Assembly: GCA_947178085.1 (NCBI GenBank)
Contig: CAMWWS010000214.1
Span: 1-5,388 of the forward strand
Source of the DNA: an uncultured Lachnospiraceae bacterium
Lineage (GTDB): Bacteria; Bacillota_A; Clostridia; Lachnospirales; Lachnospiraceae
Direction of reading: 5' to 3'
DNA length: 5,388 bases
Position 1 is the stretch's first letter. The number at the start of each line of letters is the position of its first letter. A program made the translations under genes and the position numbers. The notes under the pieces are model-generated. The model saw only the letters and a list, made by a program, of their open reading frames with translations. It searched no databases and was not told the origin of the DNA. This document shows positions 1 through 5,388 of this stretch, piece after piece.

Positions 1-1220
1 ATACTCCGGTGGAAGCAGTAGGTTTTATAGAAGAAGGGCAGAGCAATATTAAAGTAAAAAGCAAAAAGCCAGATAAAATCAATGTGGTTGCTTTTGTGGG
101 AAAAAGGAATTTGGTGCGTAATAGGGCAAGGACCTTTTATACTGGGTTTACATATTTTGTTACCGCAATGCTGGTGCTGATATTATGTATGGTTCTGTGT
201 AGTGTGGATTTATATGACATTGACGGATTGAAGAAAAGCAACCTATTTGATTATGAGTTTTATGATGATTCGTTGGAATGTCATCTGAGCGCGGAAATGG
301 TGGAAAATATATCAGAACTTGAGGCTGTGGCAGCAGCAGAATATTCCAGACGTCAGGTTTATGAATTTTATGAAAAAGAAGAAAATGTGGGTACTTACAA
401 TGAATTAATACAAACAAGAGTATACAGTGATACACTGTTTAATCTGATATGTCAGGAAAATGGGCTGGAATATAAGGGACATGAGAAAGAGCATTATTAT
501 TTGCTTTTATCAGAAAATAATACAGAAGAGAAGCAGATGGTGCTTTATGACACCGGCAAAAACAAAAGGGAAATTTATATTAGTGCAGTAATTGAAAAAG
601 ACAATTATGGTGCCGGTCAGCCTTTAGGCGGTAAGTGCATTATAATGAATCAGGCAGGGGCTGATGCTTTATTTGCAGATCCTTACCGCTATAATGTTGT
701 CTATATTAAATCTGCTTCTAAAATAGAATGTATTTCACAGGTAAAAGATTATTTAGCCGCAAATCAGATGCAAATGATTTACAGTGATTTACAGCAAATG
801 ACTCAGGATGCTAAAACGCAGTTAGGTTCTATAATTTGTGTGGCAATCTATCTTATGATTTGTATCTGTGCAATGACCATTACAAATATTATTTGCAATA
901 TCAATGTAAATGTACAATTGCGAAAAAGAGAATATGGAATATTAATTGCTTTGGGAATGACAAGAAAAAGAGTAATCCGATTAATTATAAGTGAAATTGC
1001 AATAGTGGCAGAATATATGATTTTGCTGGCTATGCCATGCGCATTGGTGGTGGCACTCTTCTTTATCACCGGAGCCGGGCAGGAAATTAATATAGTGAGA
1101 ATACTTACATCAGCGGTCATAGGTGGTGCTATGTTATATGGATTTACTTACATATTTTGTTTTTTCAAGGGAAATCACGTGTTTGACAAAAATGTTCCGG
1201 TATTGTTGGAAAAGGAGTAA
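1..1220 (+). CDS. FtsX/MacB-type ABC transporter permease, 5'-truncated by the window edge (C-terminal half)
   Basis: This is the membrane subunit of an ABC transporter of the FtsX/MacB/LolCE superfamily. The frame is open to the left edge (first full codon at 3, reading T-P-V-E-A-V). GTG at 9 could be called a start, but TPVEAV matches the PVEAL-like end of a first FtsX domain, so I read it as internal. Residues below are counted from that GTG. After a basic cytoplasmic linker (about 10-42) come a membrane segment (44-66), a roughly 200-residue outside domain (67-271) and three more membrane segments (272-297, 325-354, 363-386). The stretch REYGILIALGMTRKR (307-321) is the conserved FtsX cytoplasmic loop that contacts the ATPase. 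The visible half is 403 aa, so the full protein is probably near 800 aa with two FtsX halves (inference). The stop lies 15 bp before the ATPase gene, suggesting one operon. The substrate cannot be told; antimicrobial peptide export or resistance, or lipoprotein handling, are family possibilities. Confidence 0.88.
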   Translation, partial: TPVEAVGFIEEGQSNIKVKSKKPDKINVVAFVGKRNLVRNRARTFYTGFTYFVTAMLVLILCMVLCSVDLYDIDGLKKSNLFDYEFYDDSLECHLSAEMVENISELEAVAAAEYSRRQVYEFYEKEENVGTYNELIQTRVYSDTLFNLICQENGLEYKGHEKEHYYLLLSENNTEEKQMVLYDTGKNKREIYISAVIEKDNYGAGQPLGGKCIIMNQAGADALFADPYRYNVVYIKSASKIECISQVKDYLAANQMQMIYSDLQQMTQDAKTQLGSIICVAIYLMICICAMTITNIICNINVNVQLRKREYGILIALGMTRKRVIRLIISEIAIVAEYMILLAMPCALVVALFFITGAGQEINIVRILTSAVIGGAMLYGFTYIFCFFKGNHVFDKNVPVLLEKE

Positions 1221-1235
1221 GGTTTAGAGGAAGGC

Positions 1236-1928
1236 ATGGTTATTAGAATGGCATATATCAGTTTGAAAAATGTTTTTAAAATATACCAACAGGGAGAAGA
1301 AAAAATTTATGCTCTGAATGGAGTCAGTCTGGAGATTGGGAAAGGAGAGTTTACTGCAATTCTCGGTCCCAGCGGTTCAGGAAAGAGTACATTGTTAAAT
1401 ATGCTTGGCGGACTGGATACTCCCACATTCGGAGAGATATATGCAGCAGGAAAACAAATAAATACTTTAAATGAAAATCAGCTGGCAGAATACAGGAGAA
1501 AGACCGTAGGATTTGTTTTTCAGTCATTTAATCTGCTTCCGGCATTAACTATTGAAGAGAATATTATTATGCCTATATTGCTGGAACAAAAAATGGTTAA
1601 TTGGGGTTTTATAAAAGAGTTAATGAGTGAACTGGAAATAGAAGCATTAGCAAATCGTATGCCGTCACAGATTTCAGGCGGACAGCAGCAGAGAGCAGCT
1701 ATTGCAAGGGCTTTGGCAAATGAACCTCAGATAATTTTAGCGGATGAACCCACAGGTAATCTGGATACACAAATCAGCAAAAAAGTAGTATTGTTATTGG
1801 CGGATACCTGCAGGAAATATCAAAAAACATTAATTATGATTACGCATAATGAGGAAATGGCAGCTTATGCAGACAGGATTATTCAAGTGAAGGATGGAAA
1901 GGTAGTGTTACAGCGATTCCATCCTTGA
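1236..1928 (+). CDS. ABC transporter ATP-binding protein (MacB/LolD/BceA-like)
   Basis: This cytoplasmic ATPase of 230 aa should power the FtsX-type permease encoded just upstream. All nucleotide-binding motifs are intact: Walker A GPSGSGKST at 44-52, Q-loop glutamine Q96 in VFQSFNLLPALTIEENI, signature SGGQQQR at 147-153, Walker B IILADEP at 166-172 with catalytic E171, D-loop GNLD at 174-177 and H-loop H204. The SGGQQQR signature and the FNLLP..T..EN stretch are typical of the MacB/LolD/BceA group rather than importers. The start is uncertain. ATG 1236 has AGAGG at 1226-1230 with 5-nt spacing. In-frame ATG 1248 gives MAYISLKNV, the more family-like N-terminus, with AGGAAGG at 1228-1234 some 13 nt away. 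Permease-first order is less common than ATPase-first but not rare. The gene converges on the glucosidase gene, and no clear terminator is seen between them. Confidence 0.95.
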   Translation: MVIRMAYISLKNVFKIYQQGEEKIYALNGVSLEIGKGEFTAILGPSGSGKSTLLNMLGGLDTPTFGEIYAAGKQINTLNENQLAEYRRKTVGFVFQSFNLLPALTIEENIIMPILLEQKMVNWGFIKELMSELEIEALANRMPSQISGGQQQRAAIARALANEPQIILADEPTGNLDTQISKKVVLLLADTCRKYQKTLIMITHNEEMAAYADRIIQVKDGKVVLQRFHP

Positions 1929-1956
1929 AGTTATTCTGTGTTATAAGCTAAGCCAA

Positions 1957-4212
1957 TTAAACATAGTTAATCACAATATCCGGATAATCCTTATATCCTT
2001 CATGCAGTTTCGTGATTTCCACATGTCTGTTCCCGTCGGTCTTGAACAGGTATTCATGATAAGCGCCGTCACGATAGGCAAAATCTTCCCCATTATCATT
2101 GTAATGCGTATATAAGCCCGCACCGGGATATACCTCAAGAATCAGCTCAGGGTTTTCGACTTCACCCACATACATCTGGGACGGGGCTTTGGGTAGAATC
2201 GTTCCTGCTTTTACGAAGAGCGGACATACATCTAAAGGTGCGTCGATAATGTAAAACTGATTGCCTTGATACTCAGCATGACTTGTATAGTCATACCAGA
2301 CTCCCTCAGGCAGATAAACCATGCGTTTTCTGACACCTTGTTCCACCACAGGAGCTGCAAGCAGGTGTTCTCCTACTAAAAACTCATCATTCATGTTTCT
2401 GACATTTTCGTCATTTTCATAATGCAGAACAAGCGGTCTGATAATTGGTATACCGGTCTGCTCGCATTCTCTGCATAAATCATAAAAGTATGGCAGCAGA
2501 CTGTAGCGTAGCTCTACATATTTTCTATAGATGTCAAGAACTTCTTCCCCGAACAGCCAGGGTTCCTGATTCATACTGCCTTTTGCACAGTGGTTGCGGA
2601 ACAGTGGTGAAAAGCAGCCGACCTCAACCCAGCGTGCCATTAGCTCGGGTGTGGTATCCGCTCCGAAGCCGCCGATATCGGTTCCCATAAAAGGAATACC
2701 GGAAAGTCCAAGATTGCACTGCTGTGGTATCGCCATGCGTAGATGAGTCCAGAGACTCTGGTTGTCGCCTGTCCAGACCGTTGTGTATTTCTGTGAGCCA
2801 CTATAGCAGGCTCTGGTAATTACAAAAGGTCTTTTGCCTGTCAGATTCTTCCAGCCTTCATATGTGGCTTTAGCCATATTATGACCATAAACGTTGTGTA
2901 ACTCGGCGTGGGTGGAAGCCTTATCCTCGTCCGTGAATATTATGTCGTCAGGAAGCGGACCGTTGAAGCTGGCGGGTTCGTTCATGTCATTCCAGATGCC
3001 GCTTATTCCTAAATCGGTATAAAAATTCAAATGCTCACCCCACCATTTCCGAACATCGGGATTGCCGAAATCAGGATATACAGCATCACCGGGCCAGACT
3101 GCATTCACATAAACGCTGCCGTCCGGAGACTTCGCAAAATAATCGTTTTCTACGCCTTCTTCGTACATATAATAATCTTTTTCAACCTTGACGCCCGGGT
3201 CGATAATCGTAACGGCCTTGATGCCCTGTTCTTTTAAGTCTGCTATCAGCTTATGCGGGTCTGAGAAACGCTCAGTATCCCATGTAAACACCTTGTAATG
3301 ACTCATATAGTCAATATCAAAATGCAATGCATCACAGGGAATGCGGCATTCTTTGAATTTAGCCGCTAAGCTTCGGAATGTTTCTTCTCTGTCATATCCC
3401 CAGCGGGATTGCTGATAGCCCAGAGTCCACTTTTGAGGCAGAGGCATGCGCCCTGTCAGATAAGTATAACCGCTTACGATTTCAGGCATGTTTTCGCCAC
3501 AGATAAAGTAATAATCCAGATTGCCGTCATCACTTCCGAAGCTATAGTAATTGTCGTTTTCCTTGCCGAAGTTAAAGTAGCTCTTGAAGGTGTTATCATA
3601 AAAAATACCGTACACGCCTTTTTCCTTTAAAGTGATAAAGAAAGGGATGCTTTTGTATAGGGATTTAAAGCTGTCCTCATGAGGGTCTGGAATATCGCTG
3701 TTCCAGTTCTCATATTCATAATAACGCTTGTTCAGAACTCCGGTCTTATCTCCGAGTCCATAGATACAGTCGCCTTTATCCAGTTTTTTCACGCATTGAA
3801 CAGGATAGTCCCTGCTTCCTGCCGTATCTAAATTATGCCCTTCCTGCTTGATGAATTCAATAAATGACTCCTGAAGTTCAAAGCGAGGTATACGCTGACC
3901 GCGATAGTCTGCACAGAGCAGAGTCTCTTCATTATCAAATTTACTGTAGAAATCAATTTTAAAATCATCGTAAATTTTACAGATTAGGCATTCGGTAGTC
4001 AGGACAAGATGGTCAGATTCCTTATTTAATGTGAATGAAGTAGGAAGTTCCTTGTTTCCCTCGATAGCCTTGGAACGGTGAATCGGGGAAGTCAATGGTA
4101 CGAATACATTGACTATTTTATCCGTCAGAACTTGCAGCTGTACATTCTGTTCTTCATATTGCAGTGTGATGGTCTGATTTTTCCTGCTGTAATTTAATAA
4201 TGCTCCAAACAT
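1957..4212 (-). CDS. GH31 family alpha-glucosidase, cytoplasmic
   Basis: This glycoside hydrolase family 31 enzyme of 751 aa hydrolyses terminal alpha-linked glucose from maltose- or isomaltose-type oligosaccharides by a retaining mechanism. No signal peptide is seen, so it probably acts inside the cell on imported sugars. An N-terminal beta-sandwich (about 1-255) is followed by the (beta/alpha)8 barrel, which opens at WTLGYQQSRWGY (W262). Substrate-site residues D299 and D301 lie in HFDIDYM. The nucleophile is D409 in GIWNDMNEP and the acid/base is D483 in WTGDN, with R539 and H541 in LFRNH. C-terminal beta domains carry DNG at 706-708. WNDMNEP is the alpha-glucosidase form; alpha-xylosidases such as YicI have a different sequence there. 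The start is supported by AAAGGA 7 nt upstream. The gene looks intact and stands alone, convergent with the ABC operon. Its leader is occupied by the MITE-like element from 28 bp upstream. Exact linkage preference cannot be read from sequence. Confidence 0.95.
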   Translation of the reverse strand: MFGALLNYSRKNQTITLQYEEQNVQLQVLTDKIVNVFVPLTSPIHRSKAIEGNKELPTSFTLNKESDHLVLTTECLICKIYDDFKIDFYSKFDNEETLLCADYRGQRIPRFELQESFIEFIKQEGHNLDTAGSRDYPVQCVKKLDKGDCIYGLGDKTGVLNKRYYEYENWNSDIPDPHEDSFKSLYKSIPFFITLKEKGVYGIFYDNTFKSYFNFGKENDNYYSFGSDDGNLDYYFICGENMPEIVSGYTYLTGRMPLPQKWTLGYQQSRWGYDREETFRSLAAKFKECRIPCDALHFDIDYMSHYKVFTWDTERFSDPHKLIADLKEQGIKAVTIIDPGVKVEKDYYMYEEGVENDYFAKSPDGSVYVNAVWPGDAVYPDFGNPDVRKWWGEHLNFYTDLGISGIWNDMNEPASFNGPLPDDIIFTDEDKASTHAELHNVYGHNMAKATYEGWKNLTGKRPFVITRACYSGSQKYTTVWTGDNQSLWTHLRMAIPQQCNLGLSGIPFMGTDIGGFGADTTPELMARWVEVGCFSPLFRNHCAKGSMNQEPWLFGEEVLDIYRKYVELRYSLLPYFYDLCRECEQTGIPIIRPLVLHYENDENVRNMNDEFLVGEHLLAAPVVEQGVRKRMVYLPEGVWYDYTSHAEYQGNQFYIIDAPLDVCPLFVKAGTILPKAPSQMYVGEVENPELILEVYPGAGLYTHYNDNGEDFAYRDGAYHEYLFKTDGNRHVEITKLHEGYKDYPDIVINYV

Positions 4213-4219
4213 AGTGGGT

Positions 4220-4225
4220 TCCTTT
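4220..4225 (-). promoter_or_regulatory. Ribosome binding site of the GH31 gene
   Basis: On the minus strand AAAGGA lies 7 nt before the ATG at 4212-4210, which fixes the start. It survives between the start codon and the target duplication of the inserted element (4233-4240), so the insertion left translation signals in place. Confidence 0.7.
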
Positions 4226-4232
4226 CTGATAT

Positions 4233-4240
4233 ATATTTAG
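4233..4240. repeat. Target-site duplication, left copy (ATATTTAG)
   Basis: ATATTTAG directly abuts the left terminal inverted repeat and is repeated exactly, in the same orientation, at 4542-4549 directly after the right terminal repeat. Together they mark the footprint of a transposition event with 8-bp staggered target cleavage. Confidence 0.75.
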
Positions 4241-4259
4241 GATTCGGGTGTTAAAAGGT
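4241..4259 (+). repeat. Left terminal inverted repeat
   Basis: GATTCGGGTGTTAAAAGGT matches the reverse complement of 4523-4541 at 18 of 19 positions. The one difference (T at 4252 against G at 4530) would still pair as a U-G wobble in a plus-strand transcript. The left target duplication abuts it. Confidence 0.8.
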
Positions 4260-4277
4260 GTTTTTTTAAACTGAGGA

Positions 4278-4298
4278 GGCAGATTGCACAAAATGTTC
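4278..4298 (+). repeat. Left copy of the perfect 21-bp subterminal inverted repeat
   Basis: This stretch, with core AGATTGCACAAAATGTTC, is an exact reverse complement of 4484-4504. It lies 18 nt inside the left terminal repeat, the same distance as on the right side. It is the best-conserved part of the element, so it may be a transposase-binding or structural element. Confidence 0.8.
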
Positions 4299-4314
4299 TC
4301 TCGCGCCTGACTGC

Positions 4315-4340
4315 GGAATATGGATTTTCTAAATATTCCG
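4315..4340 (+). repeat. Left inner arm, itself a small palindrome
   Basis: The arm pairs with 4440-4466 with about one gap and one mismatch. It can also fold on itself through GGAATAT (4315-4321) and ATATTCC (4333-4339), so it has two alternative pairings. Confidence 0.65.
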
Positions 4341-4360
4341 GCGACGTTGTGAATAGGGAC

Positions 4361-4428
4361 GCAACCGCCCGCCAATCGCCGTCCGGGCTCAGTGCGGGCT
4401 TTTCGGGGCATCCATGTCCCGAAATTGC
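4361..4428. other. GC-rich two-hairpin core of the element
   Basis: GCAA (4361-4364) and TTGC (4425-4428) can close a small domain holding two hairpins. The first is GCCCGC (4367-4372) with GCGGGC (4394-4399), which has an alternative partner CGGGC at 4384-4388. The second is stronger: 11 bp, TTTCGGGGCAT (4401-4411) with ATGTCCCGAAA (4414-4424), with a single G-T wobble. No U-tract follows either hairpin, so it is not a normal terminator. A structured RNA or a DNA-level recognition structure are both possible. Confidence 0.5.
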
Positions 4429-4439
4429 TGGGTGTCTGA

Positions 4440-4466
4440 CGGAATATTAAGAAAATCTCATATTCC
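4440..4466 (-). repeat. Right inner arm, itself a small palindrome
   Basis: The arm is the partner of 4315-4340. It can also self-pair through GGAATAT (4441-4447) and ATATTCC (4460-4466), mirroring the left arm. Confidence 0.65.
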
Positions 4467-4483
4467 TGCGTAAGGTACTTCGT

Positions 4484-4504
4484 GAACATTTTGTGCAATC
4501 TGCC
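4484..4504 (-). repeat. Right copy of the perfect 21-bp subterminal inverted repeat
   Basis: Exact reverse complement of 4278-4298, separated from the right terminal repeat by 18 nt (4505-4522). That spacer is AT-rich and not complementary to its left counterpart. Confidence 0.8.
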
Positions 4505-4522
4505 GGCAATATTTATATAAGT

Positions 4523-4541
4523 ACCTTTTGACACCCGAATC
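4523..4541 (-). repeat. Right terminal inverted repeat
   Basis: ACCTTTTGACACCCGAATC is the reverse complement of the left end (4241-4259) apart from one base. The right target duplication follows immediately. Confidence 0.8.
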
Positions 4542-4549
4542 ATATTTAG
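4542..4549. repeat. Target-site duplication, right copy (ATATTTAG)
   Basis: Exact direct copy of 4233-4240. The next outer bases differ between the two sides (T on the left before the duplication; A on the right after it, where the element's left end has G), so the duplication is 8 bp. Confidence 0.75.
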
Positions 4550-4586
4550 ATAACTGTGAAAACATCATATAAGTTATAGTGAAAGA

Positions 4587-4615
4587 AATATAACATAAAG
4601 AGTAAGGAAATTCAA
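4587..4615 (-). promoter_or_regulatory. Candidate sigma-70-type promoter for the GH31 gene
   Basis: On the minus strand TTGAAT (4615-4610) and TATATT (4592-4587) are separated by exactly 17 bp. They match the consensus at 4 of 6 and 5 of 6 positions. A start near 4580 would give a leader of roughly 370 nt that includes the entire 301-bp element. This is a prediction by eye in AT-rich DNA; a promoter inside the element is not excluded. Confidence 0.45.
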
Positions 4616-4629
4616 CAATTATTTAACAG

Positions 4630-4648
4630 AATTATTCGTAATTATTCG
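4630..4648. repeat. Short tandem direct repeat AATTATTCG x2
   Basis: AATTATTCG occurs at 4630-4638 and 4640-4648, a 10-bp period, with a related AATTATTTA at 4617-4625. One-helical-turn spacing upstream of both candidate promoters could suit a regulator site, but chance in AT-rich DNA is possible. Confidence 0.3.
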
Positions 4649-4693
4649 GTCTTTATTCCTTGTTCATGTCCACAACTTTATCCGGAAAATATG

Positions 4694-4702
4694 TGTTATA
4701 AA
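4694..4702 (+). promoter_or_regulatory. Candidate extended -10 promoter for the recombinase gene
   Basis: TGT followed by TATAAA (4697-4702) gives an extended -10 (TGn-TATAAA). No good -35 box lies 16-18 bp upstream, which extended -10 promoters tolerate. Transcription would start near 4709, leaving about 34 nt of leader before the ATG. Confidence 0.35.
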
Positions 4703-4724
4703 TGCATTAATGGAAGAGAATTGA

Positions 4725-5360
<636 letters not shown>

Positions 5361-5362
5361 GA

Positions 5363-5388
5363 AGGCAAAAAAGTGTACTTTTTCGCCA
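5363..5388. repeat. 26-bp quasi-palindrome (12-2-12), candidate recombinase crossover site
   Basis: Half-site AGGCAAAAAAGT (5363-5374) and half-site ACTTTTTCGCCA (5377-5388) flank a GT dinucleotide (5375-5376). The right half reversed is TGGCGAAAAAGT, a 10 of 12 match. Two 12-bp halves around a 2-bp asymmetric core is the layout of Hin/Gin crossover sites, and it starts 2 bp after the recombinase stop. A weak terminator hairpin is the main alternative, but the stem is A/T-rich and the window ends at its edge, so any following U-tract cannot be seen. Confidence 0.45.

Larger units (their letters stand above)
4241..4541. mobile_element. 301-bp MITE-like non-autonomous element with nested inverted repeats
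   Basis: The element has 19-bp terminal inverted repeats (18 of 19 matching), an 8-bp direct duplication of flanking DNA, and no credible coding sequence. Inside the ends there is an 18-nt unpaired stretch on each side, then a perfect 21-bp inverted repeat (4278-4298 with 4484-4504). A third, 26/27-bp arm pair follows (4315-4340 with 4440-4466). The centre is GC-rich, unlike the AT-rich flanks, and folds into two hairpins. Almost the whole unit can form one long interrupted stem, as DNA cruciform or as RNA. MITEs are moved in trans by a full-length insertion sequence with matching ends; 8-bp duplications are made by several DDE transposase families, and I cannot assign one from the end GATTCGGGTGT. 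It sits 28 bp upstream of the glucosidase start. One minus-strand frame is open through it, but with no ribosome site. Confidence 0.8.

Noticed and set aside
160..1120. Minus-strand open frames opposite the permease gene
   Set aside because: They are antisense to membrane-protein codons, which often give long hydrophobic shadow frames; no start signals are seen.
148..1161. Exact 14-bp repeat TTACATATTTTGTT at 148-161 and 1148-1161
   Set aside because: Both copies lie in membrane-segment coding sequence but in different reading frames. AT-rich hydrophobic codons make such a match likely by chance.
2445..3630. Plus-strand open frames opposite the glucosidase gene
   Set aside because: They are antisense shadows of a strongly supported GH31 coding sequence, with no ribosome sites and no recognisable protein features.
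4401..4424. Strong 11-bp hairpin considered as an intrinsic terminator
   Set aside because: Neither strand has a U-tract after the stem, and it sits symmetrically inside the inverted-repeat element, so it is better read as part of that structure.
4154..4543. Minus-strand open frame of 129 codons running through the whole element into the glucosidase 5' end
   Set aside because: There is no ribosome site before its ATG at 4543. The frame crosses the inverted repeats and overlaps the well-supported glucosidase start, and the product has no recognisable domain. The open frame seems incidental, though such frames are easily mis-annotated as hypothetical proteins.

Overview
The window looks like chromosomal DNA of a low-GC Firmicute, most likely a gut clostridium of the Lachnospiraceae type. 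This inference rests on AT-rich third positions, AGGAGG-like ribosome sites, a cytoplasmic GH31 alpha-glucosidase, an FtsX-type ABC exporter and a Hin/resolvase-like small serine recombinase. No rRNA, tRNA or CRISPR array is visible.

Layout. (1) Positions 1-1928, plus strand: the 3' half of a large FtsX/MacB-type ABC permease, cut by the window edge, then 15 bp later its ATPase. Together they form an export or lipoprotein/peptide-handling ABC operon. (2) Positions 1957-4212, minus strand: a complete GH31 alpha-glucosidase with intact catalytic residues, convergent with the ABC operon and only 28 bp from it. (3) Positions 4213-4742: a 530-bp gap with no convincing gene. It holds a 301-bp MITE-like element (4241-4541) with 19-bp terminal inverted repeats, further nested inverted repeats, a GC-rich two-hairpin core and an 8-bp target duplication (ATATTTAG) on both sides. 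The rest of the gap holds divergent candidate promoters. (4) Positions 4743-5360, plus strand: a complete small serine recombinase. It is followed 2 bp after its stop by a 26-bp quasi-palindrome (12-2-12) shaped like a serine-invertase crossover site.

How the parts may work together (inference). The element lies 28 bp upstream of the glucosidase start codon, between its ribosome site and the best minus-strand promoter (4587-4615). The glucosidase mRNA may therefore carry the whole element as a highly structured leader. The 8-bp duplication points to a DDE-type transposase acting in trans, not to the neighbouring serine recombinase. The recombinase has its own candidate site at the right edge, so any segment it inverts or resolves probably continues beyond the window.
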